Made by a program: the position numbers and the translations under genes. The notes below the pieces were generated by a model. The model was not told where the DNA came from. It searched no databases and saw nothing but the letters and a program-made list of their open reading frames with translations. 64,000 bases of DNA from Adhaeribacter swui (GTDB lineage Bacteria; Bacteroidota; Bacteroidia; Cytophagales; Hymenobacteraceae), in assembly GCF_014217805.1 (NCBI RefSeq), contig NZ_CP055156.1:3540585-3604584 (forward strand), written 5' to 3'. Below are positions 8,533 to 17,534 of the stretch, piece by piece. Positions within the stretch are counted from its first letter, which is position 1. Each line of letters begins with the position of its first letter.

Positions 8533-9558
8533 CTATTCGTTGGTTACTTTAAAGATTTTGCCGTCGGGTAAGCTATTTACGTAATAAGTTAAAGGGCCGC
8601 TGCGCACAATGGCGGTGGGTTGGTTTAAGGCCGAGCCAAAATTTGCTTTTCCGTTATCTGCCGCTACTACTATTTTGCCGGTATTAGGCGTAAATCCTTG
8701 TGCGCCAAACTGGGCATGTTCCACTACTACTGGGTTATAAGTAGGGTCTAAGGTCATGTCGGTAATGGTAGTAAATCCATCCTGGTAAACCGAAACTTTG
8801 CCTGAGCGGTCGACGGAAAAAATACGGGCTTTTCCGGTCGGGAAAGGAAAGCCGGTTAAAGTAGAAACATAAAAGCGTTGTTGGTTAAAGGCTATACCGG
8901 TAGGTACGGCATCAATAGTGGGCGGGCCAACTGAGGTCGGGTTTTTAATATCGGCAAAGGTGGTAAATACGTGTAATTTGCCGGCCGGAGTGCGGCGGAT
9001 AACCGCATTGGCACCCGCATCGGTAATGTAAATGTTATCTTCCGGGCCTACTGTTAAGTTATACGGATTAGATTCTTCGGGCTTTTCTTTAAAGGGATAA
9101 GTCATTACAAAAGTACCGATATCTTCTTTTTTGAGGGTGCTCGCTGCTACCGGTTTGGCGCCCATTTTATAAGAGCTTATGTCGGCAATGTAGAGCATGC
9201 CATTGGTGTGTAAAATATAAGCTTTTCCATCTTTTACTAACAAATGGTTCAGGCCAACAATCTCTTCGGGGCCACCCGGGCCAAAAAATGAAGGAAACTT
9301 CTCAATAACCACGTGTTTTTTTCCATAAGAATCAAAGACCGATACTTTCCCGTCGTCTTTCCCGGTTCCAATTTCTGTTACCCATAGCTGTTGGTTTGCA
9401 TCCAGCGCCAAGCCGATAGGGCCATTTAGCTTAGAGGCGTACTCTTTGGTAGTTACGGGTTTGGGGTCCACTGCATTCAGGTAATCATAAAATTCGCGGC
9501 AGCCGGTTAGTACTAGTAAACCAAGGCTGAAAAGCAATGTTGTTACTTTAAATTTCAT
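8533..9558 (-). CDS. ScyD/ScyE-like beta-propeller lipoprotein
   Basis: A 341-residue lipoprotein. The signal peptide ends in the lipobox LTGC with Cys20, so it should be lipidated. The rest is a six-bladed propeller of the SMP-30/NHL kind: NGPIGLALDANQQLWVTEIG, GLNHLLVKDGKAYILH, NLTVGPEDNIYITDAGANAV, VPTGIAFNQQRFYVSTLTG, ending PDGKIFKV. This layout matches ScyD/ScyE family proteins. The name comes from cyanobacterial scytonemin clusters, but no scytonemin genes are near, so the function is unknown. The 8264-8532 spacer is empty. Confidence 0.82.
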   Translation of the reverse strand: MKFKVTTLLFSLGLLVLTGCREFYDYLNAVDPKPVTTKEYASKLNGPIGLALDANQQLWVTEIGTGKDDGKVSVFDSYGKKHVVIEKFPSFFGPGGPEEIVGLNHLLVKDGKAYILHTNGMLYIADISSYKMGAKPVAASTLKKEDIGTFVMTYPFKEKPEESNPYNLTVGPEDNIYITDAGANAVIRRTPAGKLHVFTTFADIKNPTSVGPPTIDAVPTGIAFNQQRFYVSTLTGFPFPTGKARIFSVDRSGKVSVYQDGFTTITDMTLDPTYNPVVVEHAQFGAQGFTPNTGKIVVAADNGKANFGSALNQPTAIVRSGPLTYYVNSLPDGKIFKVTNE

Positions 9559-9945
9559 GGTGATAGTGGTTTTGGTTAGAAGATAATTTTCATTAACAAT
9601 GTATAGAAATTTTTGTACTATTATAATATAAATAAAAAATAATTTTACTTTATGCGTTTATTATCACTGTTATAGCTTAAATTTTAAATATTGATTTATA
9701 TAGATATTGGATAGCTGCTAACTTGGTGTCTGGTTTTGATCCTGAGCCGGGTTACGGGAATTTAAACCGGGAAAATTTGAGTACGTGCCTTTAGGTATTT
9801 TTTGCAATAAGCGCTATGCACGCCAGGGCTGGTTTTTATTTCGTTAAATTAAATTTTTTTAAAAAACAGCCATTCCATCTAATTCACTAACCGCTTCCCT
9901 ATAAAAAGCATTATTTCCCGTATCTTTAGCCAGAATAAACGCAAG
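9559..9945. other. Divergent intergenic region
   Basis: 387 bases between the lipoprotein and helicase start codons. Very A+T-rich near 9590-9700. It contains TATCTTTA at 9921-9928, a -7-like element 17 bases before the helicase ATG, without a clear TTTG at -33. No other feature seen. Confidence 0.4.
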
Positions 9946-11247
9946 ATGATGCTCGAACCTGTACTGGAAAAATTAAATATTACGGCTTTAAACCCCATGC
10001 AGGAAGCGGCTTTAGCTACCTCGGAACAACAGGATATGGTGTTGCTGGCGCCAACGGGTTCGGGTAAAACTTTAGGGTTTTTATTGCCCGTGTTAAAGCG
10101 GTTGCAACCCAATACCCTGGGTATCCAGGCTTTGGTGCTGGTGCCTACCCGCGAACTGGCCTTGCAAATAGAGCAGGTTTTCCGGCAAATGGGTACCGGC
10201 TTTAGCGTGAAATGCTTTTATGGCGGCCATGCCACACGTTCCGAACGCAGCAGTTTAACGCACCCGCCCACTTTACTAATCGGTACTCCGGGCCGCATTG
10301 CTTTTCATCTGCGGGAAAAAAACATAACAAGCTCTACGGTGCATACATTGGTGCTCGACGAATTCGATAAATCTTTGGAATACGGGTTTGAAGTCGATAT
10401 GCAGTTTATTATTAGTCAATTGCCCAACATTACTAGAAGGCTATTGACTTCTGCCACAGCTATGGCCCAGATACCGCGGTTTACCGGTATGCAAAATGCC
10501 CAAACCATAAACTTTCTGCAGGATACCCCCAGTGCACCGGATTTAGAAGTAAAAGCAGTGCTGGTTACGGATAGCGATAAACCCGGTACTTTACTTCGGT
10601 TGCTCTGCAAAATTAGCAATAAACCAACCATTGTTTTTTGTAACCAGCGCGATGCCGTTGAGGAACTGAGTCAATTTTTAACTCAAAAGCAATTAGCCCA
10701 CGGTATATTTCACGGCGGCCTGGAGCAACCCGACCGGGAACGCGCTTTACTTAAATTTAGGAACGGCACGTACCATTTATTGCTCAGCACCGATTTAGCC
10801 GCCCGCGGACTAGATATTCCCGAAATAGAAAACGTAATCCATTACGAGTTAACCAACGCCGAAACGTATTTGCACCGCAATGGCCGCACGGCCCGCATGC
10901 AGGCCAAAGGCGTGGCTTATTTATTGTTGCAACCCCACGAGAAACCGTCTTATCTGCCCGCTAACTTACCCGCTGAATCGTTGCCTGTAAAGTTGGTGTT
11001 ACCGCCACCCAGCCCCTGGGAAACCTTGTATTTAAATGCCGGCAAAAAAGATAAAATCAGCAAAGGCGATGTAGCGGGTTTTCTGTTGCAAAAAGGTTAT
11101 CTGCAAAAAGACGAACTAGGTTTAATTTACCTGCAAGATTACGTAACCTTCGCCGCCGTAAGCCGCAAGAAAGCTGCTGATCTGATTATAAAACTGCAAA
11201 ACGAAAAAATTAAAAATAAGAAGGTAAAACTCGGGATAGCCAAGTAA
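9946..11247 (+). CDS. DEAD-box ATP-dependent RNA helicase with DbpA-type C-terminus
   Basis: A 433-residue helicase. Motifs in order: Q motif ITALNPMQ, Walker A APTGSGKT (35-42), PTRELALQ, TPGR, motif II DEFD (138-141) in place of DEAD, SAT (169-171), IVFCNQR, STDLAARGLDIP, and HRNGRTAR (310-317). The C-terminus (about 358-425: SKGDVAGFLLQKGYLQKDELG) looks like the DbpA RNA-binding RRM, which in DbpA recognises 23S rRNA helix 92. Hence a ribosome-assembly role is likely. The DEFD box keeps both acidic residues; it also occurs in other Bacteroidota helicases as far as I recall. Ends with a Lys-rich tail. Confidence 0.92.
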   Translation: MMLEPVLEKLNITALNPMQEAALATSEQQDMVLLAPTGSGKTLGFLLPVLKRLQPNTLGIQALVLVPTRELALQIEQVFRQMGTGFSVKCFYGGHATRSERSSLTHPPTLLIGTPGRIAFHLREKNITSSTVHTLVLDEFDKSLEYGFEVDMQFIISQLPNITRRLLTSATAMAQIPRFTGMQNAQTINFLQDTPSAPDLEVKAVLVTDSDKPGTLLRLLCKISNKPTIVFCNQRDAVEELSQFLTQKQLAHGIFHGGLEQPDRERALLKFRNGTYHLLLSTDLAARGLDIPEIENVIHYELTNAETYLHRNGRTARMQAKGVAYLLLQPHEKPSYLPANLPAESLPVKLVLPPPSPWETLYLNAGKKDKISKGDVAGFLLQKGYLQKDELGLIYLQDYVTFAAVSRKKAADLIIKLQNEKIKNKKVKLGIAK

Positions 11248-11358
11248 ATTCTTATTTGCTGGCTCAGAACGCTTTTGCTGTTTAGTTAAATTCGGTTGGC
11301 TGTTGGCGAAATACAAAAGTGTTAAAAACTGTTGTTCCAAAGATAAAATTTTAAAAAA

Positions 11359-11745
11359 TCAGGAATGGCTGTTTGCTTCCACGTTACTAATCTGCTGCAT
11401 CAGCGAATTGGCATCGGCGTGCATCCAATGGTTGATGATTTGGTTATTTTCAACTTCGTAAATGATAATCCCCTCTATGTTTACTTTACGGCCAGTCGCA
11501 GCAATTCCAAAAAGATCGCCTTTGTGTTCGCCTTCTAATAAAAACCGGATCGTTACTTTATTGCCATCCGCAATAATATCTTGTGGAATAAGCTGATAGT
11601 TCGGCAAACCAGATTCAAAGAATAATACATGGCCTTTTAATTCTGGGTCAGCTATATACTTATCCAGTACAGCTTCGGATTTATCTTTACTGATGGCACC
11701 AATGTATTCTAAAATAAATTGGCGGCTTTGTTCGGTTGTCATCAT
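11359..11745 (-). CDS. SnoaL/ester cyclase-like NTF2-fold protein
   Basis: A 128-residue NTF2-fold protein. FILEYIGAISKDKSEAVLDKYIAD is the helical start and the paired strands NKVTIRFLLEGEHKGD, GRKVNIEGIIIYEVENNQIINHWMHAD are typical of the SnoaL-like ester cyclase group. The HWMHAD stretch carries the His/Asp often near the cavity. Reaction unknown. The frame begins with two adjacent ATGs (11745 and 11742), either usable. Convergent with the helicase. Confidence 0.75.
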   Translation of the reverse strand: MMTTEQSRQFILEYIGAISKDKSEAVLDKYIADPELKGHVLFFESGLPNYQLIPQDIIADGNKVTIRFLLEGEHKGDLFGIAATGRKVNIEGIIIYEVENNQIINHWMHADANSLMQQISNVEANSHS

Positions 11746-12137
11746 AGTAGTTTTTTTGATTTAAGTTAAACAGGATTATAGAAGATATTCCCAGAAATCG
11801 GGTAAAAGAATGCAGCAGGCAACCAGTTAAAAATAAAAGCTTACCTAAAAAGTTGTGCCGGGCAATTCTATGAACGAGGGGTCTAAATGCAGCAAAGTAA
11901 ACATTCAACTGCAAAGCTCACTAAGCTATAATTGCTTCTCAGGCCTTGTTGGTATATGTCTTTGAGATATATAGAATGTTAAAATAAATATAAATAAAAT
12001 ATAAATAAATTGCTTGCTGAGCTGTGTTTATTTTTACATTATACTTAATAGCATAGATTAGCAATTTTGTCTTTTACTAAATCTATCCCAGCAATAACTT
12101 TTATTTGAGCGGGAGCAAAAATTAAAATAACTGGTTT
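11746..12137. other. Intergenic region upstream of small unknowns
   Basis: 392 bases, strongly A+T-rich around 11970-12070 (runs such as AAATATAAATAAAT). Probably holds promoters of both flanking units; no consensus could be fixed. Confidence 0.35.
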
Positions 12138-12281
12138 ATGAAATATTTGATCTGTAAAGCTACCAGAAACCACCACTATACATTATTAACTTCGGATTAT
12201 TGGTTAAGCAAAGATGATTTAATTGCAGCGGAATTTGAAGCCGAACTAACGAAAGAACTTAAAACCGAGGAAATAATTTAA
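12138..12281 (+). CDS. Small unknown protein (47 aa)
   Basis: An ATG frame of 47 codons beginning MKYLICKATRNHHYTLLTSD and ending KTEEII. It has a basic, His-containing N-terminal half and an acidic C-terminal half (AEFEAELTKELKTEE) that should be helical. It uses codons like its neighbours and sits 72 bases upstream of the acidic protein at 12354, in the same direction. No family recognised. It could be a conserved small protein or chance. Confidence 0.45.
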   Translation: MKYLICKATRNHHYTLLTSDYWLSKDDLIAAEFEAELTKELKTEEII

Positions 12282-12353
12282 AAATTTAGTTTTCCGGATT
12301 AGTAAAAAAGTAGAAAGCTATTAAAATTTGTTGGCTTAAAGCATACCCATTAA

Positions 12354-12692
12354 ATGGAATTACAAGGTACCTGGATTAAAGACGAAGATGGCTATTTAAC
12401 TTTTAGCGAATCTACCCTGGAGCGTTACTACGAAATGGTTACAACGAAATACCACCAGGTTTATAATCAGTTTCTGGAAGAGTTAGACGATGAGGAAGAA
12501 GCTCACGAGCAAACCTTAAGCGCCGGTTACGAAATGGTGACAGATTATAAATTAATTAACGACCAGGAAGAATTTGCTACGTCTTACTATACGCCATCCT
12601 ACGTGCTGGATATCTGGTACGAAACAGATGATTATACCCAAAAAAGAATTTATGATTGGGGTTTTATAAGAATCAGCAGCAAAGCCGGGTAA
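12354..12692 (+). CDS. Acidic protein of unknown function
   Basis: 112 residues, strongly acidic, with a run LEELDDEEEAHEQ near residue 45 and many Tyr and Trp residues in the C-terminal half (SYYTPSYVLDIWYETDDYTQKRIYDWG). No signal peptide or membrane segment. Starts at ATG 12354. A perfect palindromic terminator follows 49 bases after the stop. I do not recognise a family. May form a unit with the small protein at 12138. Confidence 0.6.
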   Translation: MELQGTWIKDEDGYLTFSESTLERYYEMVTTKYHQVYNQFLEELDDEEEAHEQTLSAGYEMVTDYKLINDQEEFATSYYTPSYVLDIWYETDDYTQKRIYDWGFIRISSKAG

Positions 12693-12740
12693 AGGCGGGC
12701 CCATTTTTTTTATTACAGAAGAACAAATTTCTAAAAAACA

Positions 12741-12766
12741 AAAGCCCTTTGGTACCAAAGGGCTTT
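12741..12766. terminator. Bidirectional terminator
   Basis: AAAGCCCTTTGG, TA, CCAAAGGGCTTT: perfect 12-bp stem between the convergent acidic-protein gene and the DoxX gene. Confidence 0.75.
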
Positions 12767-12800
12767 GGGGTAAGTAAGCGCAGTGAATGGTAGCCAATTA

Positions 12801-13217
12801 TTATAAAGCAAAGCGCGAACCGGAAGTTGTTTTGTTGGCAGCGAATGGAGTTTGGCCAATTTTTAACAAACGGTGATACATAAAATAAGAAACCAATAAC
12901 AAGCCCAGAAATAATAAAGGAGCTACGCAGTTTGCTAACGGGTCGCCGGAAGCCACGTGCGCGATAAACGCCGAAATAAAGTTTATTACAAATCCGGCGT
13001 AAGCCCATTCTTTCAGGCGGGCGGGTACCGGTGCCAGTAGGGTTATGGCCCCAATCAATTTGGCTATCGCTAACTCCACCCGGAAGTAATCCGGAAAGCC
13101 TAAATGCACAAAGCCTTGTTTTACGGTAGCATCGGTTAAATACGCGTAAGCCGAGAAGGTCATCATCAAGGCCACCAGCCCGGTAGTAGCCCAGTAAGTA
13201 ATTTTTTGTGTTTTCAT
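12801..13217 (-). CDS. DoxX family membrane protein (paralogue 1)
   Basis: A 138-residue four-helix membrane protein of the DoxX/DoxD group. Signature stretches are YWATTGLVALMMTFSAYAYL, VELAIAKLIGAITLLAPVP, RLKEWAYAGFVINFISAFIAH and PLLFLGLLLVSYFMYHR. A second DoxX (36226-36633) shares the RLKEWAYAG signature. Family members are small quinone- or redox-linked membrane proteins, exact role unknown. It is read divergently from an HxlR regulator with a 95-base spacer carrying a palindromic operator, so the regulator probably controls this gene. Confidence 0.85.
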   Translation of the reverse strand: MKTQKITYWATTGLVALMMTFSAYAYLTDATVKQGFVHLGFPDYFRVELAIAKLIGAITLLAPVPARLKEWAYAGFVINFISAFIAHVASGDPLANCVAPLLFLGLLLVSYFMYHRLLKIGQTPFAANKTTSGSRFAL

Positions 13218-13265
13218 GATCTTTTTTTTACAAAACTACTTACCTTTACTATGTAAAAGATACTA

Positions 13266-13299
13266 CTATCCTGAAGGATACCAGTATCCTTCAGGATAG
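13266..13299. promoter_or_regulatory. Perfect 34-bp palindromic operator between DoxX and HxlR genes
   Basis: CTATCCTGAAGGATAC (13266-13281), CA, GTATCCTTCAGGATAG (13284-13299): 16-bp arms with no mismatch. Each arm is itself an ATCCT/AGGAT inverted repeat. It ends 13 bases before the HxlR ATG. For the DoxX gene TATCTTTT (minus strand, 13255-13262) is a possible -7 element just next to it. A TTTAC-TAT-GTAAA palindrome lies at 13245-13257. Confidence 0.8.
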
Positions 13300-13312
13300 T
13301 TTCTCGTTAATT

Positions 13313-13675
13313 ATGGAACCAGAAAAGCAACCCATTGTCCAAAGTAGCCACGCTTGTAAAATAAGCGTAATGGCCGTAAAAGATGCCCTGTACGTTTTAT
13401 CGGGCAAATGGAAACTGCCTTTAATCTTAACGTTATCGGAAGGGCCGCAACGGTTTAATGAAATTCAACGGACTCTGGGCGATATTACCCCTAAGATTTT
13501 ATCGAAAGAGCTACGGGAACTAGAAATGAATGAGTTTGTAACCCGCCGGGTTTATCCCACTACGCCTGTTACAGTCACTTATGAGCTTACGCCTTACAGC
13601 CGCTCCCTTGATAAAGTACTTGATGAATTACGCAATTGGGGCTTGCAGCACCGCGAACGCATCATGAAAAAGTAA
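13313..13675 (+). CDS. HxlR family transcriptional regulator
   Basis: A 120-residue winged-helix protein of the HxlR/YodB type. The conserved N-terminal Cys is present (SSHACKIS, Cys15), followed by ALYVLSGKWKLPLILTLSEGPQRFNEIQRTLGDITPKILSKELRELE (the HTH and recognition helix) and the wing TYELTPYSRSLDKVLDELRNWG. Cys-containing relatives sense quinones, diamide or aldehydes through thiol chemistry. Divergent from DoxX; the strong palindrome in front of both is its likely target. Paralogue at 49622. Confidence 0.93.
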   Translation: MEPEKQPIVQSSHACKISVMAVKDALYVLSGKWKLPLILTLSEGPQRFNEIQRTLGDITPKILSKELRELEMNEFVTRRVYPTTPVTVTYELTPYSRSLDKVLDELRNWGLQHRERIMKK

Positions 13676-13803
13676 ACTTTACCTGTTCCGGGTAAATCGT
13701 AGAAAAGGAAAGTAGGTTTCTGTAAAGAATAAAATAAAGCGAAAGTGTATATTTTAAATGGCGTTTCCGTATTAGAGTATTCCAGGAACTAGTTTGATAT
13801 TTT

Positions 13804-14085
13804 ATGCGGGATATCTCAGAATTTATTTACGGCGACGAATACACCCAAAAAAACAAAGCTTTTGAAGCAGCTATGGCGGCAATTGAAGAAAAGCACCAGG
13901 ATTATTTCCAAAGCCGGCCAGCCCAAAACGAAACCGAACCGCACGACCGGTTGCACAATCATTATGCGCTGAGCACCGCTTCCGGTCAGGTATCGTTCCG
14001 GTTTAACGAAGGCTCCGACTTACCGGCCAGCCTGAAACAAGAATGCTTAGATGCTTTTCACGAAATCTGGAAAGAATGGGAATAA
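13804..14085 (+). CDS. Unknown 93-aa acidic protein
   Basis: Begins MRDISEFIYGDEYTQKNKAF. Helical, acidic, with a Trp-rich end (FHEIWKEWE). The middle GQVSFRFNEGSDLPASLKQEC looks like a short beta-helix element. No signal peptide. No family recognised. Composition and codon use fit the neighbours, which argues for a real gene. The downstream gap is 95 bases to the convergent 14181 gene. Confidence 0.55.
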   Translation: MRDISEFIYGDEYTQKNKAFEAAMAAIEEKHQDYFQSRPAQNETEPHDRLHNHYALSTASGQVSFRFNEGSDLPASLKQECLDAFHEIWKEWE

Positions 14086-14180
14086 GAAAAATTTAAAAAT
14101 TTGCCTGCCTGGCTCTATATAAACCAGCCAGTACCGCCGAATTTTTAAATTTTAGCTTTTTTACAAACGCCTTCGCCAGC

Positions 14181-14861
14181 CTATAAATGGTTAAAGTATT
14201 GCACCACGTGCGTAAGCGCTACCGGGTTTTTGTAAGATAAATTACGTCGACGGATAAATGCTTTCATGGAAGCCGATTTATCCTGGTACAAATTTTCGAG
14301 GTTTTTCTTGGGGTGGCGCAACGGAATGAGCTGTTCGTCGGGGGTAAGTAAATAAAAAACGTTTAGTTGGGCTAACTGGTAATTGTTTAAGCCAGCTTTT
14401 TGGGGCAATACCGGGCAAGGCTCGTAAAATCTACCCCGCGACGTGTAAGTAGCAATCGGGTCCAGGTTCCGGACTACGAAGTTACTACGCTTTACTAAAG
14501 TATACTTGCCTTCTGTTACTACTTCAAAAAAAGTGGGTGTTTTAAAATAAGGTTCCTCCGGATTGGGGGCGTATTGAAAAGGCCGGAACGTTTGAAATTC
14601 TTGTCGCTGTTCGTTTAAAACCCGGAAGTAGACCACGTTTACCGGCGAGAATGTTTTTATTAAACCATCGCGGCCGGTTACCTGAATCAGTTCTTTAGAT
14701 AAATAATAACTTACTGCGCCGGTTAAAGTATCGCCATTAACTAAAACTACTTCGCCCGAAGGCCAATCCTGCTTGGTTAAATTTTGCCCGATAACCCGGG
14801 AGCTTAAGGTAAAGCTAAATACAACTAAAAGAACAATCCGAAAAAATATATGCCGATACAT
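14181..14861 (-). CDS. Exported protein of unknown function
   Basis: 226 residues with a signal peptide (HIFFRIVLLVVFSFTLSSRVIGQ). The mature start GEVVLVNGDTLTGAVSYYL, followed by IQVTGRDGLIKTFSPVNVVYFRV, is a beta-rich pattern seen in several uncharacterised Cytophagales proteins, where a 'NGDTL..G' turn introduces a strand repeat. A conserved-looking C-terminal part follows (FYLLTPDEQLIPLRHPKKNLENLY, a helix pair). Function unknown. Monocistronic. Confidence 0.65.
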   Translation of the reverse strand: MYRHIFFRIVLLVVFSFTLSSRVIGQNLTKQDWPSGEVVLVNGDTLTGAVSYYLSKELIQVTGRDGLIKTFSPVNVVYFRVLNEQRQEFQTFRPFQYAPNPEEPYFKTPTFFEVVTEGKYTLVKRSNFVVRNLDPIATYTSRGRFYEPCPVLPQKAGLNNYQLAQLNVFYLLTPDEQLIPLRHPKKNLENLYQDKSASMKAFIRRRNLSYKNPVALTHVVQYFNHL

Positions 14862-15516
14862 GGCTCAAGAAGTAAAAGGTAGAAATAAGACTATCTAAAC
14901 TTAGGTAACTGCTTTAGGAATATAAATTATCTTATACATGCAAATTAGTATTTTTTCTGCATAAATTTAAATAGTGCTTAAGGGGGTTAGAAGGTTAATT
15001 TAAAATTATCCAATAAAATGGCTTGCAAAACATTGTTTTTCAAAGATTAAGGCAGTTGTTTAAACTGGATAGTCTATTTTATTTAGAAAATTTTTAAAAA
15101 TTTTAATTGGATTAAACCCTATAAAATCAACTTTGAGTTAAGGTTATAATTTGAGGTGTAATTGTATTATTTGTTTAATATTGGACTTAGTTGAGCTTTG
15201 TTTATCGAAGCATTTTTTTAAAATTTTATTGTTTTTAAAGAACTCACGTTTAACTTTTAACCTGTTTTTCTAAAAACCAGATTTAAACTCATGTTATCTG
15301 CATAGATTTTCTATGAAAATGTTTTACTTTGATTTACCACTTTAAGCACCAGCACAAAGATTTAAAAGGAGAGAAAAAAGCAAAATTAAGGGCAGTGTTT
15401 AGCAACTTAATTGTAGTCGGTGGTTTAAAATAAGTTATTAGCCGGGCTATGATTTTAGTTCTGCTAAGAGTTAATCAGTAGCTTTATTTGGAGTAGGTAT
15501 TTGTAGTTATTAGCTT
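14862..15516. other. 655-base A+T-rich intergenic region, divergent
   Basis: No frame with gene character on either strand. Many short A/T palindromes including AAAATTTTTAAAAATTTT near 15089. It separates the divergent 14181 and 15517 genes. TAGCTTTA near 15480 resembles a -7 element for the acyltransferase gene but has no clear -33 partner. Confidence 0.4.
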
Positions 15517-17397
15517 ATGAAAAACATAGTGTTGTTGTTGCTGCTCGTGGGTAGTGTGTTGCCCACGCAAGCCCAAAGAATTCAAAAGCCGGTACTCCAC
15601 GGTAAAAACTGGATGGCCATTACGGGTAAACCGCTAGCCGCTACGGCGGGCGCCATGACTTTCCAAAGAGGAGGTAACGCTGTAGATGCGGCTTGCGCCA
15701 TGCTGGCGGCTACCTGCACGATGTGGGATGTCTTAAGTTGGGGCGGCGAAACCCAGGCGCTAATTTATAACCCGAAAACTAAAAAAGTACTCGCCATTAA
15801 TGCCATGGGCGTGGCTCCTACCGGCGCTACAGCCAGTTTTTTTAAAAAGAAAGGCTACAACTTTCCGCCGGAATATGGCCCCTTAGCGGCTACTACGCCC
15901 GGTACGCCCGGTGGTTTGCTGTACATGCTGGCAAATTACGGCACCTTAAGTCTGGAACAAGTTTTAGCACCGGCCATGCAAATGGCCGCGGGTTATCCCA
16001 TCGATGGGCAAACGGCAAACAGCATCGAACGCGGTAAAGACCACATTAAGCAATGGCCTTACAGCAAAAAAGTGTTTCTCACGCATCCCGGCGAAAAAAG
16101 AGAAGCCCCCGAAGCTGGTGAAATTTTCGTGCAAAAAGATTTATTGGCTACGCTTACCAAACTGGTAGAAGCTGAAAAAACGGCTTTGCAGCAAGGCAAA
16201 AACCGCAAAGACGCCATTATGGCGGCTTACGACCGCTTCTACACCGGCGATATTGCCAAAGAGTTTGTGCGCGGCAGCCAGGAGCAAGGCGGCTTAATTA
16301 CCCTGCAGGATTTAGCCCGTTGGAAGCCCCTGGAAGAAGAACCTTTACAGGTAAATTACAAAGGCATCGACGTGTACAAGTTAAAGCAGTGGACCCAAGG
16401 CCCGGTGTTGCTGCAAGCCTTAAACATTCTGGAAAACTTCGATTTGAAAAAGATGGGCTATAACAGCCCGCAGTATATCCATACCTTGTACCAGAGCATG
16501 AACCTGGCTTTTGCCGATCGCGATTTTTATTACGGCGATTCGTATTTTCCACCGCAAGAGCCCATGCAGGGCTTACTCAGTAAGGCTTATGCCAAGCAAC
16601 GGGCCGCTTTAATTCAACCAAATAAAAACAACCCTTATATCGGTCCCGGCGATCCGTATCCATTCGAAGGGAAAAAGCACCCATATTTAAAAATTTTAAA
16701 AAACCGGGGTTTCGAGCTGGATACCTCTAAACGCAATTTTGCTCCCAAACACGATGTGCAAAACAGCTCCTCCACGGCCGATTATCAGGATTGGCTTTGG
16801 AAAGGTACTACCAGCGTAGAAGCTGCGGATAAGGAAGGTTGGGTAGTGTCGATTACGCCCAGTGGGGGCTGGTTACCGGCCTGTATTGCAGGTAATACTG
16901 GTGTAGGTATGAGCCAGCGCATGCAAAGTTTCGTGTTGGATCCGGTCTTAAATCCTTTTAACGTAGTGGAGCCCGGCAAGCGTCCTCGGGTAACGCTTAC
17001 GCCCTCCATGGCCTTAAAAGATGGCAAGCCGTTTTTGTCTTTTGCGGTGCAGGGCGGCGACACGCAAGACCAAAATCTATTGCAGTTCTTTTTAAACGTA
17101 GTAGAATTTAACATGAACGTGCAGCAAGCCGCCGAAGCCGCGAACATCAATTCCAACCAGTTATGGCTGTCGTTGGGAGGCACCAAAACCGCCGACCGGG
17201 AACCTAAACCGGGTCAGTTGCTCCTCTCCGAAAGTACTCCGGATTCTGTACGCCAGGAACTGAAAAAAATGGGTTATAACCTGAGCTTCGACGCCCGAAC
17301 CAGCGGCCCTATTAACGCTATTTACTTCGACTGGAAACACGGCAGTTTCTGGGGTGGCTCCAGCAACCACGGCGAAGATTATGGCATTGGATGGTAG
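15517..17397 (+). CDS. Gamma-glutamyltransferase family protein
   Basis: A 626-residue exported Ntn hydrolase. Signal peptide MKNIVLLLLLVGSVLPTQAQ. The large subunit shows the family hallmarks MTFQRGGNAVDAACAM and GGETQALIYNP; the autoprocessing nucleophile should be Thr431 in KGTTSVEAADKEGWVVS, so the small subunit would begin there. The small subunit has IAGNTGVGMSQRM, GKRPRVTLTPSM and the QGGDTQDQ loop, and ends in a GGSSNHGEDYGIG. The usual TTH-S-V is TTS-V here, a divergent nucleophile start seen in GGT-like hydrolases of other substrates. It may cleave glutathione, or act on other gamma-amides. Monocistronic. Confidence 0.88.
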   Translation: MKNIVLLLLLVGSVLPTQAQRIQKPVLHGKNWMAITGKPLAATAGAMTFQRGGNAVDAACAMLAATCTMWDVLSWGGETQALIYNPKTKKVLAINAMGVAPTGATASFFKKKGYNFPPEYGPLAATTPGTPGGLLYMLANYGTLSLEQVLAPAMQMAAGYPIDGQTANSIERGKDHIKQWPYSKKVFLTHPGEKREAPEAGEIFVQKDLLATLTKLVEAEKTALQQGKNRKDAIMAAYDRFYTGDIAKEFVRGSQEQGGLITLQDLARWKPLEEEPLQVNYKGIDVYKLKQWTQGPVLLQALNILENFDLKKMGYNSPQYIHTLYQSMNLAFADRDFYYGDSYFPPQEPMQGLLSKAYAKQRAALIQPNKNNPYIGPGDPYPFEGKKHPYLKILKNRGFELDTSKRNFAPKHDVQNSSSTADYQDWLWKGTTSVEAADKEGWVVSITPSGGWLPACIAGNTGVGMSQRMQSFVLDPVLNPFNVVEPGKRPRVTLTPSMALKDGKPFLSFAVQGGDTQDQNLLQFFLNVVEFNMNVQQAAEAANINSNQLWLSLGGTKTADREPKPGQLLLSESTPDSVRQELKKMGYNLSFDARTSGPINAIYFDWKHGSFWGGSSNHGEDYGIGW

Positions 17398-17534
17398 GAG
17401 AGGAGAGACATAGATTTAAAAATATTAGATAATGGACTTTTTCTCGTTTATTACGATCCTACTATAACATGTTACTTTAGATTCATTAACTATAAATTTC
17501 GGGAAACGATTGAACCTTAGTCTTAACGTTTGTA

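Noticed and set aside
8533-9558. Scytonemin biosynthesis
   Set aside because: Only a family name resemblance; no other scytonemin genes are near.
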